Shown in pieces: positions 1-8,708 of a stretch of 47,404 bases of DNA. The stretch's first letter is position 1, and each line of letters begins with the position of its first letter. The notes under the pieces are model-generated. The model was not told where the DNA came from. It saw only the letters and a program-made list of their open reading frames with translations, and did no database searches. This stretch comes from a virus: the IMG/VR virus record IMGVR_UViG_3300037247_000717, positions 1-47,404 of that record. One strand, written 5' to 3'. The translations under genes and the position numbers were made by a program.

Positions 1-1184
1 TTGGCCAGGACGTGGACTTCCTGGACTGTCTTGCCCCGTAGCCACGCCTTGCGGGCCTTCTGGTAGCCCTTGGAAGTACTGTATTCACGGGGGTTTATGC
101 GAAAGAAGGGGTTGTCGGCCTTCACCTTTTGTATCCACCGGCGGGCGTCCGGGGTCAACATATGGTGGGTGTAGTCGATGGGCACGTCGGCCAGCTCACC
201 GAACCGGATACCCTCAGCCCACTCCATACGCTTGACGGCATCTTGGGCTTGGCCTGCCCGCTTGCCGAGGTGGCGGACCTGCTCTGGTAGTTCAGCCAAT
301 GCTTCAGGGGTCATCCGTCGTTCTGTAGCTTCAGTAATCGCGGCCTTCACCTGGTCAAGAGGCTGGCCGGTCTCTTCGGCTACACGCTTGGCCCCCCGAT
401 CCAACAGTTCATCCAGCTTGCGGGCCTGGAGCTTGCTCTTGCCCACGATACTGGCCTTGCCCTCAGTAACCAGAGCGTCAATCATCCTGTCAACGGCCTG
501 ATCGCCCGTCTGGGCGCCAGTGTCGAACACCTTGCGAAGCGTCTTAACGCCGGGCGCCTTGCCTATCAGCAGGCGCTTGGCGAAATCCTCAGCCTTGACC
601 ACCCCCTTGCCGATCCTGCCAGCCTGAGCTTCCAACTGGAATGCCCGTGAGAGTAGCTCAGCGGCCCGCTGTGGATCGCCAGCGGTCAAAGCCGCCTTGG
701 CCCCGGCCCGAACGCGCCCAACGGCTCTAGCGGCCTGTGCGGGCTTGCTGACAAGGCCCAGTAGCCATAAGGGATCGGCGGCAATTTCGCCTGCCAGCCC
801 CATAATAGTGGGTACATCTTCGGGGCGGACCTTTCCTTCAACAGCCCTGATAGCCTCGATCATTTCCGGCGGGTAATCCAACTGCTCGGCAGCGGGAGCC
901 CCCATAAGGTTCGCCAGATTGGCCAACATTTCCTTGCCGGTGGCTTTCTGGCCGGGCCTGCCCGCCAATGCCCCCCTGGTGTGTGCACCCAGATAATCCA
1001 GCTTCTCCCCAACGAACATCACCCCGCCCAGAAGCTGGTTTAGCAAATCCCGGCTGTAGTCGTCTTTGAGACCTTCGGCAATCTGGCGCTCCAGCACCTT
1101 CTGGCGGGCCCGGCGCTCGTACCTTGACCGGCCGGACTGCAACCGCATTTGAGGAAGCGACGGTGCTGAAATGCGCATTGGCAT
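1..1184 (-). CDS. Large virion (ejection-type) protein, N-terminal part, runs off the left edge
   Basis: The frame is open from an ATG at 1184 to the window edge (394 residues seen). It starts six bases after the stop of the gene at 1188-2081; a second ATG lies two codons in. The protein is rich in alanine, arginine and charged helices and shows no signal peptide or enzyme motif. It lies at the end of the late unit after other virion genes, the usual place for large internal or ejected proteins of podoviruses. The last residues seen (GKTVQEVHVLA) resemble the stretch that precedes an FFETDP motif in large phage virion proteins, and the fragment at the right end of the window opens with SFFETDP. 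I infer that both fragments belong to one protein of about 900 residues. Confidence 0.75.
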   Translation of the reverse strand, partial: MPMRISAPSLPQMRLQSGRSRYERRARQKVLERQIAEGLKDDYSRDLLNQLLGGVMFVGEKLDYLGAHTRGALAGRPGQKATGKEMLANLANLMGAPAAEQLDYPPEMIEAIRAVEGKVRPEDVPTIMGLAGEIAADPLWLLGLVSKPAQAARAVGRVRAGAKAALTAGDPQRAAELLSRAFQLEAQAGRIGKGVVKAEDFAKRLLIGKAPGVKTLRKVFDTGAQTGDQAVDRMIDALVTEGKASIVGKSKLQARKLDELLDRGAKRVAEETGQPLDQVKAAITEATERRMTPEALAELPEQVRHLGKRAGQAQDAVKRMEWAEGIRFGELADVPIDYTHHMLTPDARRWIQKVKADNPFFRINPREYSTSKGYQKARKAWLRGKTVQEVHVLA

Positions 1185-1187
1185 CGG

Positions 1188-2081
1188 CTACTGTCCTTGA
1201 CTAGGTATCGCACCCACGCCGGCGGCGGCTTGACGGGCCAGTTCGGCCACGAGCAGTTTGATGTTCTCTTGTGCCTCCGGCGGCAGAAATCGGCTAGCTA
1301 TGTCGGGCAGGTACTGTAGGGCATTGAGCTGCGCGATCGCGTTCTGGTCACCCTCTTTGGCCTGTCGCAACAGTTCGGCAATGATGGTTGGCGACCAATC
1401 CTTCGCCATGCCCAGAATCGCCATCGGGTCTTTGATATCAAAGTCTGCCGGCATCCCCGCTCGCGACGGGTCCGGTATCTTCAGCATGGCCCGCGCAGCG
1501 TCCCGGCGGCTGACAGCCCCCTCTGTTGGTGGTCCCTCTTGGCCGACCGGCCCAGTGGCCAAGCCAAATAACTGCTCCTGCCACCGCTGCTTCTGCATGG
1601 CCGCGTCGGGCTGCATACCCAGCAGCAAGTCCTTGATGCCGCCCCCTACGTCCTTAGCCGCACCCCAGAGCCCGCCGGCGGTACGCGCCCCGCGGTCAAA
1701 CTGGCTGCTGGTGATCTCCTCTTGGAGCGCCTGCCGGATCAAATCGGCGTTCGGGTCAGGCTGACCAGCCCTGTCGGCCCGAGCCGTCGTCGCCGCCGTC
1801 TGTGCCTGCCGCTGCCCTATAAGTGCTTGTAGAGCCTCTAGTTGTGGTCCCTGCATCTGTCCTTCACGTTCACCGGCCTGGCGCTGCATGGCCAACTGAT
1901 CTTCCTGCATCTTCATCTGCCGGATCATCATGAGCACTTGCATCAACTTGTCCGTACCGGCGCTGATTGCTGGCGCCACGTAGCCAGGACCAGCTCGCGC
2001 GGTCGGTTGGGGAGCTATGCGACGTTGCGGGCCTTGGGCCTGCATTATCATCTGGGCCACTGGGTTAGTCATCGTAGACAT
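1188..2081 (-). CDS. Putative internal virion protein, Q/A-rich
   Basis: 297 residues. The ATG at 2081 is preceded by AAGGTGAGAT. The N-terminal third is rich in glutamine, methionine and alanine with long amphipathic helices (about residues 45-105); the rest is helical and contains a DPSRAGMPADFD stretch. There is no signal peptide and no enzyme motif. It sits between a glycine-rich small protein and the large terminal virion protein, so a role as a minor internal or DNA-ejection protein is likely. That is inference from position and composition only. Confidence 0.7.
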   Translation of the reverse strand: MSTMTNPVAQMIMQAQGPQRRIAPQPTARAGPGYVAPAISAGTDKLMQVLMMIRQMKMQEDQLAMQRQAGEREGQMQGPQLEALQALIGQRQAQTAATTARADRAGQPDPNADLIRQALQEEITSSQFDRGARTAGGLWGAAKDVGGGIKDLLLGMQPDAAMQKQRWQEQLFGLATGPVGQEGPPTEGAVSRRDAARAMLKIPDPSRAGMPADFDIKDPMAILGMAKDWSPTIIAELLRQAKEGDQNAIAQLNALQYLPDIASRFLPPEAQENIKLLVAELARQAAAGVGAIPSQGQ

Positions 2082-2095
2082 ATCTCACCTTACCT

Positions 2096-2446
2096 TTAAT
2101 AGTAGCGGACGAGGCCAGGCGCCCCGCCACCACCACCGCCACCACCGAGAAGACCGCCAAAACCACCACCACCGCCCAAGCCCAGCAATCCCAAAGTAGC
2201 CACATCCAGCCCAGTGCCGACCCACTGGCCAACCTCAGCCTTCTTCTGGGCCTCTTTGCGCTGCTTTTTCGCTTCCTTCTCCCGTCGCCGTTCCAGCATC
2301 CGGTCGAGCACGTCCATGATGCCCTGACTGGTGATCTGGGTTGGCCCCAGTACCCCGGCCGCCTGAAGCTGCATCATCTGGCTGGTCAGGTCCTGCATGA
2401 TGCCAGCACTTCGACCGTACCCCGGAGAGTTTCGTATGACGCCCAT
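2096..2446 (-). CDS. Small glycine-rich virion-associated protein
   Basis: 116 residues. The central part (about 45-70) is a highly charged helix (RRREKEAKKQRKEAQKKAE); the C-terminal third is a run of glycines broken by leucine and phenylalanine, ending VRYY. The glycine run explains the CCACC-rich plus-strand sequence near 2120-2190. Its neighbours on both sides look like ejection proteins, so a small structural or membrane-active partner is plausible. No family was recognised. Confidence 0.65.
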   Translation of the reverse strand: MGVIRNSPGYGRSAGIMQDLTSQMMQLQAAGVLGPTQITSQGIMDVLDRMLERRREKEAKKQRKEAQKKAEVGQWVGTGLDVATLGLLGLGGGGGFGGLLGGGGGGGGAPGLVRYY

Positions 2447-2449
2447 GAT

Positions 2450-3286
2450 TTAACCCCACATTCCCTGGCCGGGCATAAACATACCCAGCATCTGCATTAT
2501 CATGTTCTGCTGCATGGCCTGGTTCTGCTGGCCGGTCGCAAATTGCGATGCTTCCAATACTTGCGGCATCAGTTCGCCCGTCATGGCCATTTCAGCGGCG
2601 CCGGACGGATCGTAGGTAGTACCCATGTACGTATCGGCGATCATGCCAGCGATGTTGGCGCCGAGATTGCCAAACTGCTGGCCTGCACTATATGCCATGC
2701 CCTTGGCCTGTAGATTCTGCTGCTCGCGGGCGATCTTGGCCTCCCGTATGTTTTCGAGCGTCGCCGCCTCCTGGGCGCTGGCTGCCCGCTGTTCGAGTGC
2801 CAGCCGCGTACCGCTATCCCCCTGGCCACGCTGAGCCAGCGATCGGCCTATGCCGTATTGCTGACCGCGAAGCTGCTGGGCACCCTCCTCACGAATACCC
2901 GTCTCCATCATGCGCTGGGCCTGATCGGACCACGCCTGCGGATTGGCCATCCAATCACTAATCCCACCCTGGAGCTGCTGCATGAAGTCGCCGCCCTGAA
3001 AGCCCAATAGGGCGTCGAGAGATTGTTGGCGGGTATGCTCCAGCGCCTGCCCGCCGGCAACGCCAAATACGCCGCCCGGCTGTTCGTATTGCTGCTGCCA
3101 AACATCCGGGTCGATACCGCCCGGCCGGTTCTGTTGCGAGACCGGCCCTTGGCCCCGCCCCAGCGTCCCCGGCCCGGTCAATGCCTGCTGCTGGCGATCG
3201 TACCGGTCTCGAATGGCCTGATTCTGGGCTGGTGTCAAATGTCGGCCGGTGAGCCCCGCTTGATCTGCTGGATGTCCGCCTGCCAT
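2450..3286 (-). CDS. Putative ejection/internal virion protein, Q/M-rich
   Basis: 278 residues from the ATG at 3286, which has AGGAG six bases upstream; a GTG at 3289 is possible. It is rich in glutamine, methionine and glycine, with predicted helices throughout, an IREEGAQQLRGQQYGIGRSL segment near the middle, and a hydrophobic C-terminus (MIMQMLGMFMPGQGMWG). Composition and position between the tail hub block and the large terminal protein fit an internal or ejected virion protein. No enzyme motif is visible. Confidence 0.7.
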   Translation of the reverse strand: MAGGHPADQAGLTGRHLTPAQNQAIRDRYDRQQQALTGPGTLGRGQGPVSQQNRPGGIDPDVWQQQYEQPGGVFGVAGGQALEHTRQQSLDALLGFQGGDFMQQLQGGISDWMANPQAWSDQAQRMMETGIREEGAQQLRGQQYGIGRSLAQRGQGDSGTRLALEQRAASAQEAATLENIREAKIAREQQNLQAKGMAYSAGQQFGNLGANIAGMIADTYMGTTYDPSGAAEMAMTGELMPQVLEASQFATGQQNQAMQQNMIMQMLGMFMPGQGMWG

Positions 3287-3309
3287 CACTGTCTCCTAAA
3301 ATCTCAGGC

Positions 3310-3762
3310 CTAAACAAAAGCCACTTGTGTCGATTCGATCCGGCCCACTACCAATACGTTCAACCAGAAGAGCTGGGCGCTATTCTGTTCAATGTTGATA
3401 ACCGCCTGACCGTCGGCATCGGTCACAAACTCTTGGTACTTCTTATTCGCCATCACCTGCCGCATCCCATAAGCATCACTATAGCCGGCGATGTTGAAGT
3501 TGACGGCGGTGGTGCTGGGCGCCACGTCGGGGTTCACCGCCAACCAAGCCTTGGCCAAGAACCGCCCCGCCAGATTAGTTCCTTCCTTATCCTGTACTTG
3601 AACGACGACCTGCCGGATGTCACCAATCTGCTCGGTAATGCTGACGAACTTGACAAAGTGTTCCCGATCTTGAGTGTTAAGCTGTTGCTGCAATCGGCGT
3701 ACCGCCCGCTCGGTAAGTACATCCGGCAAACCAGCGCTGACTTTCGTTGGTTTTCCGCTCAT
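3310..3762 (-). CDS. Tail-associated structural protein, unknown
   Basis: 150 residues. Its ATG overlaps the stop codon of the hub gene by four bases (ATGA). The C-terminal 100 residues look beta-rich (alternating hydrophobics, for example VVVQVQDKEGTNLAGRF and FWLNVLVVGRIESTQVAF), which would suit a small immunoglobulin-like or appendage-binding domain. No family was recognised; coupling to the hub gene suggests a tail component. Confidence 0.65.
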   Translation of the reverse strand: MSGKPTKVSAGLPDVLTERAVRRLQQQLNTQDREHFVKFVSITEQIGDIRQVVVQVQDKEGTNLAGRFLAKAWLAVNPDVAPSTTAVNFNIAGYSDAYGMRQVMANKKYQEFVTDADGQAVINIEQNSAQLFWLNVLVVGRIESTQVAFV

Positions 3763-6125
3763 CGTCGTCCTATGACCCCCATGTCCAACTCAAAGCCTAA
3801 TATCCGCGTCAGGGCTGGAGTCCCCGATGCGGCAAAATATATACCCATTCGTTGTGCATAGCGCCCCATATGGATCGGTCTAGTGCGGGCGACAGTCCGA
3901 CTGAGCACTCCGCTTCCAGCAATGTTCGCATCGTCTTCCAAGAACCAGCCGGTCGCCATCGAGGCCCCAGTAACCGCTGATACTGCTACCAGCGGTGTGC
4001 AGTAATGAAAGCGCTTGTACTGGCCCGCCATGCCGTAATCGCTACGTGCACCTTTCCACCACCAACTAACGCCAACGCCCGAATCTTTGACTACCGTATC
4101 ATCCCAACCGCCCAGCACCCCGACGGTCCCGTCCGCCCGCCCGAAGTACAGCACATCAGGTGCGTCACTGCGCGCCCAGCAGGTGGCCTCTAAATCCCAT
4201 TTGGTCCACGGCCCTGGCGCCGCAGCGCTCTCCTCGCCATAGTGGTATACCAGCACAATATCGTTTTCAGACGCCCCACTGGTCCGGGCGCTGAGCAGAT
4301 AGAACTTACGGTGCTGATCGTTAACAGCAGTCATCCACTTAAACTGGGTGTTATCCAGCGTCGCCCAAGTGCCCGTTATCTCTTCGGACATAAGAATCGC
4401 CCGCTGGCCATCGAAGCGGTACACGCCGTTCTCATCAGCGAAGTAGACGAAGTTGCCGATAGCCACCACGCTACCGTGTGCCACACAGCCAGTGCCCGGA
4501 ACGGCGGTAATGAAATCACCGGCCAAACCAGGCTCGCCGACCTGCACTACAATCGAGTTGTCGGTAAAAATGACCAACTCGCCAAAGGCGGGGATGATAG
4601 CCTTGACCTCGTATCCGACGCTGCCACCCATGTCATTCCAATTAACTGCCGGGACCGATTCGGGCAAGTCCGGCTCGCTGAAATAGACCCGCGTGGGGAA
4701 CTCGGTGAACTTGTAGTACATTCGGGTTTGATGCCAGACACACAATTCTGGCGTACCCGGCAGGCTGTCGTTGTTCTCACTAAGAAGCCCGTCCTTAGTT
4801 TTAATCACATCGCCGTCTGCCACACTATCCGTGTATTGGCCTGCAAAAGTGGCTGTCGTAACAAGATGGTAGGCAGTTTCCCCATCGCTCACCTTACGAC
4901 GATAGACACCCATCAGATCACCGTGAGCATTGGCGTTAGCGGATATTAAGAGGTCCACGTCCTTGTTGGCTATAGCGGCTACCTGTGATGTATTGCTAGG
5001 ATTCGACTCGTAACTGGTCTTGGAATCAATGACCGTCACGCAGTAATCATACGTACCGCTCAAGCCAGTACCGTCACCGGCGCCGACCGACGCCAAGACC
5101 GGCGGTATCAATCCGACTGGACTAGCAAAGGCCGTCGTATAGCGGAACATAGTGGTCAAGGCGTCGGCGGCGTAGAGCCGATCGTTAGCCACCGCAAAAC
5201 TCGGCAGCACATCGGCTGTATCGTTGCCGTGGAGCTGGGCGAACGTGCTACCGTCGAGCTTGTGCATGGCTCGCTGGCTGCGGACAAACACCGTGGGAGA
5301 GCCATCTATCTTGGCGTTGTAGAGCCCGAAGATGCGCCCCGCCGTGGTGCTGTAATCGAAGCTGGTGCTGTCGAAGCCGTAGCTTGGCGCTACCGTAGTA
5401 TTCTCTGCTTCTAAGAGCAGTGCCACGCGCGCTGTGGTCTGAGTATGTGTGGCATCAAGATTAAAGGCGATTTGCTGTAAGGAGTTCACGTAGCCGCTGC
5501 CCCAATAGAAGGTACAACTGAACTGGCTCGTCGCGGGCTGTTCAACCACGGCCCGGCAAGGGATGGTGCCCACTATAGGATCGGTGGTCTCGCTTTGCTT
5601 TTCAGCCCCGCCATATTGGATGTTGGCGTAGCCTTCGGTGCTATCGGTGTGCCGCAAACGGAAATCAAGAGTCCATGCCTTGTTTGGTGTAAGGACTGAG
5701 AATATACAGGTAGTCTGCACATCGGTATCCAGAGCGCTAGCCGGTCCAATTACCTCCCATTCAAAGGTCTGAGTTGGCGAGACTTCGTGCATATGGAACA
5801 AGCGGGCGAAGGTTGCGTCAGCTTCGGCCGATAACTGGTTAGCCGCTATGAGTAACGGCGGCGGATACCCTGTACCGTAATATTCCCAGTTACCCCCAGC
5901 AGCGCCATTGGTCCGCGTGAACTTGTCCGAGTATCCGGCCACTGGAATAGCCGCCGTAGTATTTGTCACTGTATAGCCCGGCCGACTCTCAATGGCCCCG
6001 GCCCGAATCACTACGTTGTTCAAGTCCGCAGCCCACGAAGGATCCAACTGCCGCCGGTCGGCATTATCATTGAGCCCCCGGAAAGGCCCGTGAAACCGGA
6101 ATATCCTGGCCAGGTTCCTAGGCAT
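3759..6125 (-). CDS. Large tail hub/nozzle-like protein
   Basis: 788 residues. It opens with PFRGLNDNADRRQLDPSWAADLNNVVIRAGAIESRPGY, a start typical of phage proteins that define open reading of tail nozzle or stabilisation proteins, followed by repeated beta-strand segments (FVRSQRAMHKLDG, YFADENGVYRFDG) that look like beta-propeller blades. It follows the adaptor gene with an eight-base overlap, as in P22-like tail modules where gp4-type adaptor precedes gp10-type hub. A hub or nozzle role is inferred from architecture and order; direct homology cannot be tested here. Confidence 0.7.
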   Translation of the reverse strand: MPRNLARIFRFHGPFRGLNDNADRRQLDPSWAADLNNVVIRAGAIESRPGYTVTNTTAAIPVAGYSDKFTRTNGAAGGNWEYYGTGYPPPLLIAANQLSAEADATFARLFHMHEVSPTQTFEWEVIGPASALDTDVQTTCIFSVLTPNKAWTLDFRLRHTDSTEGYANIQYGGAEKQSETTDPIVGTIPCRAVVEQPATSQFSCTFYWGSGYVNSLQQIAFNLDATHTQTTARVALLLEAENTTVAPSYGFDSTSFDYSTTAGRIFGLYNAKIDGSPTVFVRSQRAMHKLDGSTFAQLHGNDTADVLPSFAVANDRLYAADALTTMFRYTTAFASPVGLIPPVLASVGAGDGTGLSGTYDYCVTVIDSKTSYESNPSNTSQVAAIANKDVDLLISANANAHGDLMGVYRRKVSDGETAYHLVTTATFAGQYTDSVADGDVIKTKDGLLSENNDSLPGTPELCVWHQTRMYYKFTEFPTRVYFSEPDLPESVPAVNWNDMGGSVGYEVKAIIPAFGELVIFTDNSIVVQVGEPGLAGDFITAVPGTGCVAHGSVVAIGNFVYFADENGVYRFDGQRAILMSEEITGTWATLDNTQFKWMTAVNDQHRKFYLLSARTSGASENDIVLVYHYGEESAAAPGPWTKWDLEATCWARSDAPDVLYFGRADGTVGVLGGWDDTVVKDSGVGVSWWWKGARSDYGMAGQYKRFHYCTPLVAVSAVTGASMATGWFLEDDANIAGSGVLSRTVARTRPIHMGRYAQRMGIYFAASGTPALTRILGFELDMGVIGRR

Positions 6126-6771
6126 GATAGCCCCAATACGTCTCGCGCGTCAGGTTCACGTACTCCGGCTCCGCGTGTTGTCGTTCAGCTAGATCAGTCA
6201 CCATATCGTTTTGCTGCTTATTGAAATCATCCCGCCAGTTCACGGTATCTGGAGCATTCCGGCTACGGAGCAATCGCCAGGTGGCACCAGTTACCACCAC
6301 ATCGTGATAGTCAGCCGGTATCCCGTCGAAGCTGGAGCCCGTGGCACTCACATCGAGTACCATGAACCCAAAGTCCATAGCAATCGACATAGCGCTCGAT
6401 ACGCCCATGAAGTGGATGTTGGTGCCCTTGAGATAAGCCCGCATACTGCGAACGGTGCTCAGATTCCCGTAGCGGTAATTATCCTGCTGGCGCCAGTCGA
6501 TCAGTCCTACCTTGGTGGGCGGGTCAACGTCCGTTCGCTCCAGATACAGGACTTTCCGAAAATCCGTGGGCAGGGCGTGGATGGTAGAGCTGGCCGAGAC
6601 CGCAAAGGTGCTCGTGGTGACGAAATACCCTTCATCGACCTGTTGGATGGCCGCAACGACGGTATCCTTGGCCCCATTTAAGGCGCGGTTCAGCCGTGTA
6701 TCACTATACACATCCTGATTCGCGTCATCCAGGTTGAATAACACATTGGTCCGCATTGTTTCCAGATTCAT
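6118..6771 (-). CDS. Head-tail adaptor (gp4-like connector) protein
   Basis: 217 residues from the ATG at 6771 (GGAAGG eight bases upstream); nine more upstream codons are open but lack a ribosome site. The form is that of phage adaptor proteins: short N-terminal helices (MNLETMRTNVLFNLDD, DTRLNRALNGAKDTVVAAIQQ), a beta core with a LPTDFRKVLYLE segment, and C-terminal helices. It overlaps the upstream gene by 47 bases and the hub gene by eight. In P22-type assembly this protein closes the portal and receives the tail. Confidence 0.75.
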   Translation of the reverse strand: MNLETMRTNVLFNLDDANQDVYSDTRLNRALNGAKDTVVAAIQQVDEGYFVTTSTFAVSASSTIHALPTDFRKVLYLERTDVDPPTKVGLIDWRQQDNYRYGNLSTVRSMRAYLKGTNIHFMGVSSAMSIAMDFGFMVLDVSATGSSFDGIPADYHDVVVTGATWRLLRSRNAPDTVNWRDDFNKQQNDMVTDLAERQHAEPEYVNLTRETYWGYHA

Positions 6772-7315
6772 GGAACACCTTCCCGGTATGTAGACCAATA
6801 ACGATACGTTTACCCGGCCGACGGGGCTGCCGTTGCCAGTTTAATGAGCGGCGACCACGGACGACGTATGTATTCCATTCCTTGTCCGCGTCTGTCAGCA
6901 TATCCGTCCAGTCCCGCTCGGCCTTGGCCTCAATCTCGGCCACTTCGATATCCTCTTGCCGCCAGAACCGCCGCAGACCCTCGGCTATGGTCCGGGTGCC
7001 GTTACGGGTGATGTCGATCTTCTGAAGATGCCGGATCAGCCAGTCGCCAGGTACGCGAGTAAACTCCATCACCAGCGCTAGCTTGCCGCTGGGGAGTTTC
7101 CGCCACAGGGTCCACTTGCTGTGCCGGGGCGCCCATAGCAACTCCAGATCGGGGTCTTGCCGCCGTAGCATCTTGGCCACCTGCGGATCGGGCTGCCGAC
7201 TCGAAATAGGCAGCTCGTTGCGGTAGGCCGTCATGGGTAAACGTGGGGGCAAACCGCGCTTTTCCCGTGCGCGGTTCGCCACCCGTCGTCGTTCAATTGC
7301 ACTTGACCAACGCAT
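6725..7315 (-). CDS. Conserved-looking phage protein of unknown function
   Basis: 196 residues, very basic. The ATG has GGAGG upstream. The middle contains LWAPRHSKWTLWRKL and a helix-rich acidic/basic section (RRFWRQEDIEVAEIEAKAERDW). It lies between the beta-helix protein and the adaptor in the head-tail module and overlaps the adaptor gene, so it is probably a minor head or connector component. Function not recognised. Confidence 0.65.
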   Translation of the reverse strand: MRWSSAIERRRVANRAREKRGLPPRLPMTAYRNELPISSRQPDPQVAKMLRRQDPDLELLWAPRHSKWTLWRKLPSGKLALVMEFTRVPGDWLIRHLQKIDITRNGTRTIAEGLRRFWRQEDIEVAEIEAKAERDWTDMLTDADKEWNTYVVRGRRSLNWQRQPRRPGKRIVIGLHTGKVFHESGNNADQCVIQPG

Positions 7316-7326
7316 AAAGCCTCCTA

Positions 7327-8649
7327 CTAGCCACCCGCAATCGTTGCTCCGTCCGTCAGCCGCTGGAAGATCATGTAGAACACGGCCGTCCCGCCACTGG
7401 TAAAGTCCTCGCCGGATGCCTTGGCTAGCAACTTCTTGCCGGTCAGTAGCACCGTCTGCGAGCCGAAATCCGTGCCATCAGCGGTGTACATATCGGCATT
7501 GGCGTTAGCAGCACAGCCCACGCCGGTTTCAACCAATGATATGATCGGACCGGCGCCAAGTGTGTTATCGCTGTGAACCTCCAGCGTGGCCCCGTTAGCG
7601 GCCGAATCCCATTCCGTGCTGCCGTTCTGGACGATAACATTCAGCAGCAGCAGGGTTCCGGTAGAAGTACCTGTCAGATCAACGCCGCCACTGACCACAG
7701 CACTCTGGGTCAGTGACTTGCTGACCATGAAGATGGTGCCGACACCCTCCGGCGCCCCGACACTCGACATGGCCGTGTTGACCGCATTGGCGTACTGGTT
7801 CTCGCCGTAGGTCAGACCCGTACCGGTGATACCTACCACACCAGCCTTGGCACCCATGACGCGATTGCCCTCCACAAAACCAGTCGAGCTATTGTGGAAC
7901 GCAATACCCAGCCCAGCGCCCGTATCGATGTTGATGCACAGGTTATCCTTAATCAAGATGTTCGTGCACGCCGACTGAGCCCCGTCAATGATCTGGGCGC
8001 TATAGTCACCAAGGAAGAAGTTGTTGGTGATCACCAGATTGTCGCACTCGCCCACGATATCAACACAGCTCGTAGCCCCGCCGGCCAGACCGCGATGCTG
8101 ACAGTTGTTGATAGTCACATTATCGCACAAAGTCGTGAACTTGATGGCAATGAGGAACTCCTTATTAGAGGCTCCATCCACAATGATAATGCCATCCAGA
8201 ATCGTACCATCGGCCACAGCGCCCAACGTGATAGCCGCCGCACAATCGTCGATATCGCTGACCAGCTTGATATGCCTGACGGTATTGCCCTTGGTGATGC
8301 TCAGCGTCGAGCCCGTCGCGGTGTAGGTGAACGTCGGCATATCGTACTCGGTCTGGCCGCACCCAATGGTCGCCACGCCCGACTTATTCAGCGTGATGTC
8401 ACTGGCCCCAATGTTCTCGGCGTGCAACGGCGCCAGCAGAATCCTGTCACCCTTATCGTCGTTGCACATAGCCATCGCCGCCGCCCACGATTTGAGCGGG
8501 TGCGACTTGGTGCCAGGGTTACGCTGGTCATCGCCATTTACGGAATCTACCCACAAGGTAAGACCCCAAACAGATGCCACCCCAAACCCACCCGCAATCT
8601 TCGACGGGTCGATGTCGGCATCGCCCGCGATATTTCGATCACGAATCAT
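7327..8649 (-). CDS. Right-handed beta-helix protein, possible capsid decoration or spike
   Basis: 440 residues with AAGGAGG ahead of the ATG. Residues about 100-290 are a ladder of short strands with regular turns (VTINNCQHRG, LVITNNFFLGDYSAQIID, ILIKDNLCINI, GFVEGNRVMGAKAGVV), typical of pectate-lyase-like parallel beta-helices. The N-terminus (WVDSVNGDDQRNPGTKSHPLKSWAAA) matches the usual opening of such repeats. It sits directly after the capsid gene, so decoration of the head is as likely as a tail spike. No catalytic residues can be named. Confidence 0.75.
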   Translation of the reverse strand: MIRDRNIAGDADIDPSKIAGGFGVASVWGLTLWVDSVNGDDQRNPGTKSHPLKSWAAAMAMCNDDKGDRILLAPLHAENIGASDITLNKSGVATIGCGQTEYDMPTFTYTATGSTLSITKGNTVRHIKLVSDIDDCAAAITLGAVADGTILDGIIIVDGASNKEFLIAIKFTTLCDNVTINNCQHRGLAGGATSCVDIVGECDNLVITNNFFLGDYSAQIIDGAQSACTNILIKDNLCINIDTGAGLGIAFHNSSTGFVEGNRVMGAKAGVVGITGTGLTYGENQYANAVNTAMSSVGAPEGVGTIFMVSKSLTQSAVVSGGVDLTGTSTGTLLLLNVIVQNGSTEWDSAANGATLEVHSDNTLGAGPIISLVETGVGCAANANADMYTADGTDFGSQTVLLTGKKLLAKASGEDFTSGGTAVFYMIFQRLTDGATIAGG

Positions 8650-8708
8650 AGTTACAGCCTCCTTAATAGTTTGCCCCTGGCCGTAGCCAGGATACTGGTT
8701 TCAACATC

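Noticed and set aside
3325-3861. Long plus-strand frames opposite the virion genes (also at 4242-4949, 7894-8772 and 10864-12168)
   Set aside because: They are antisense to well supported virion genes, lack ribosome sites and have shadow composition.
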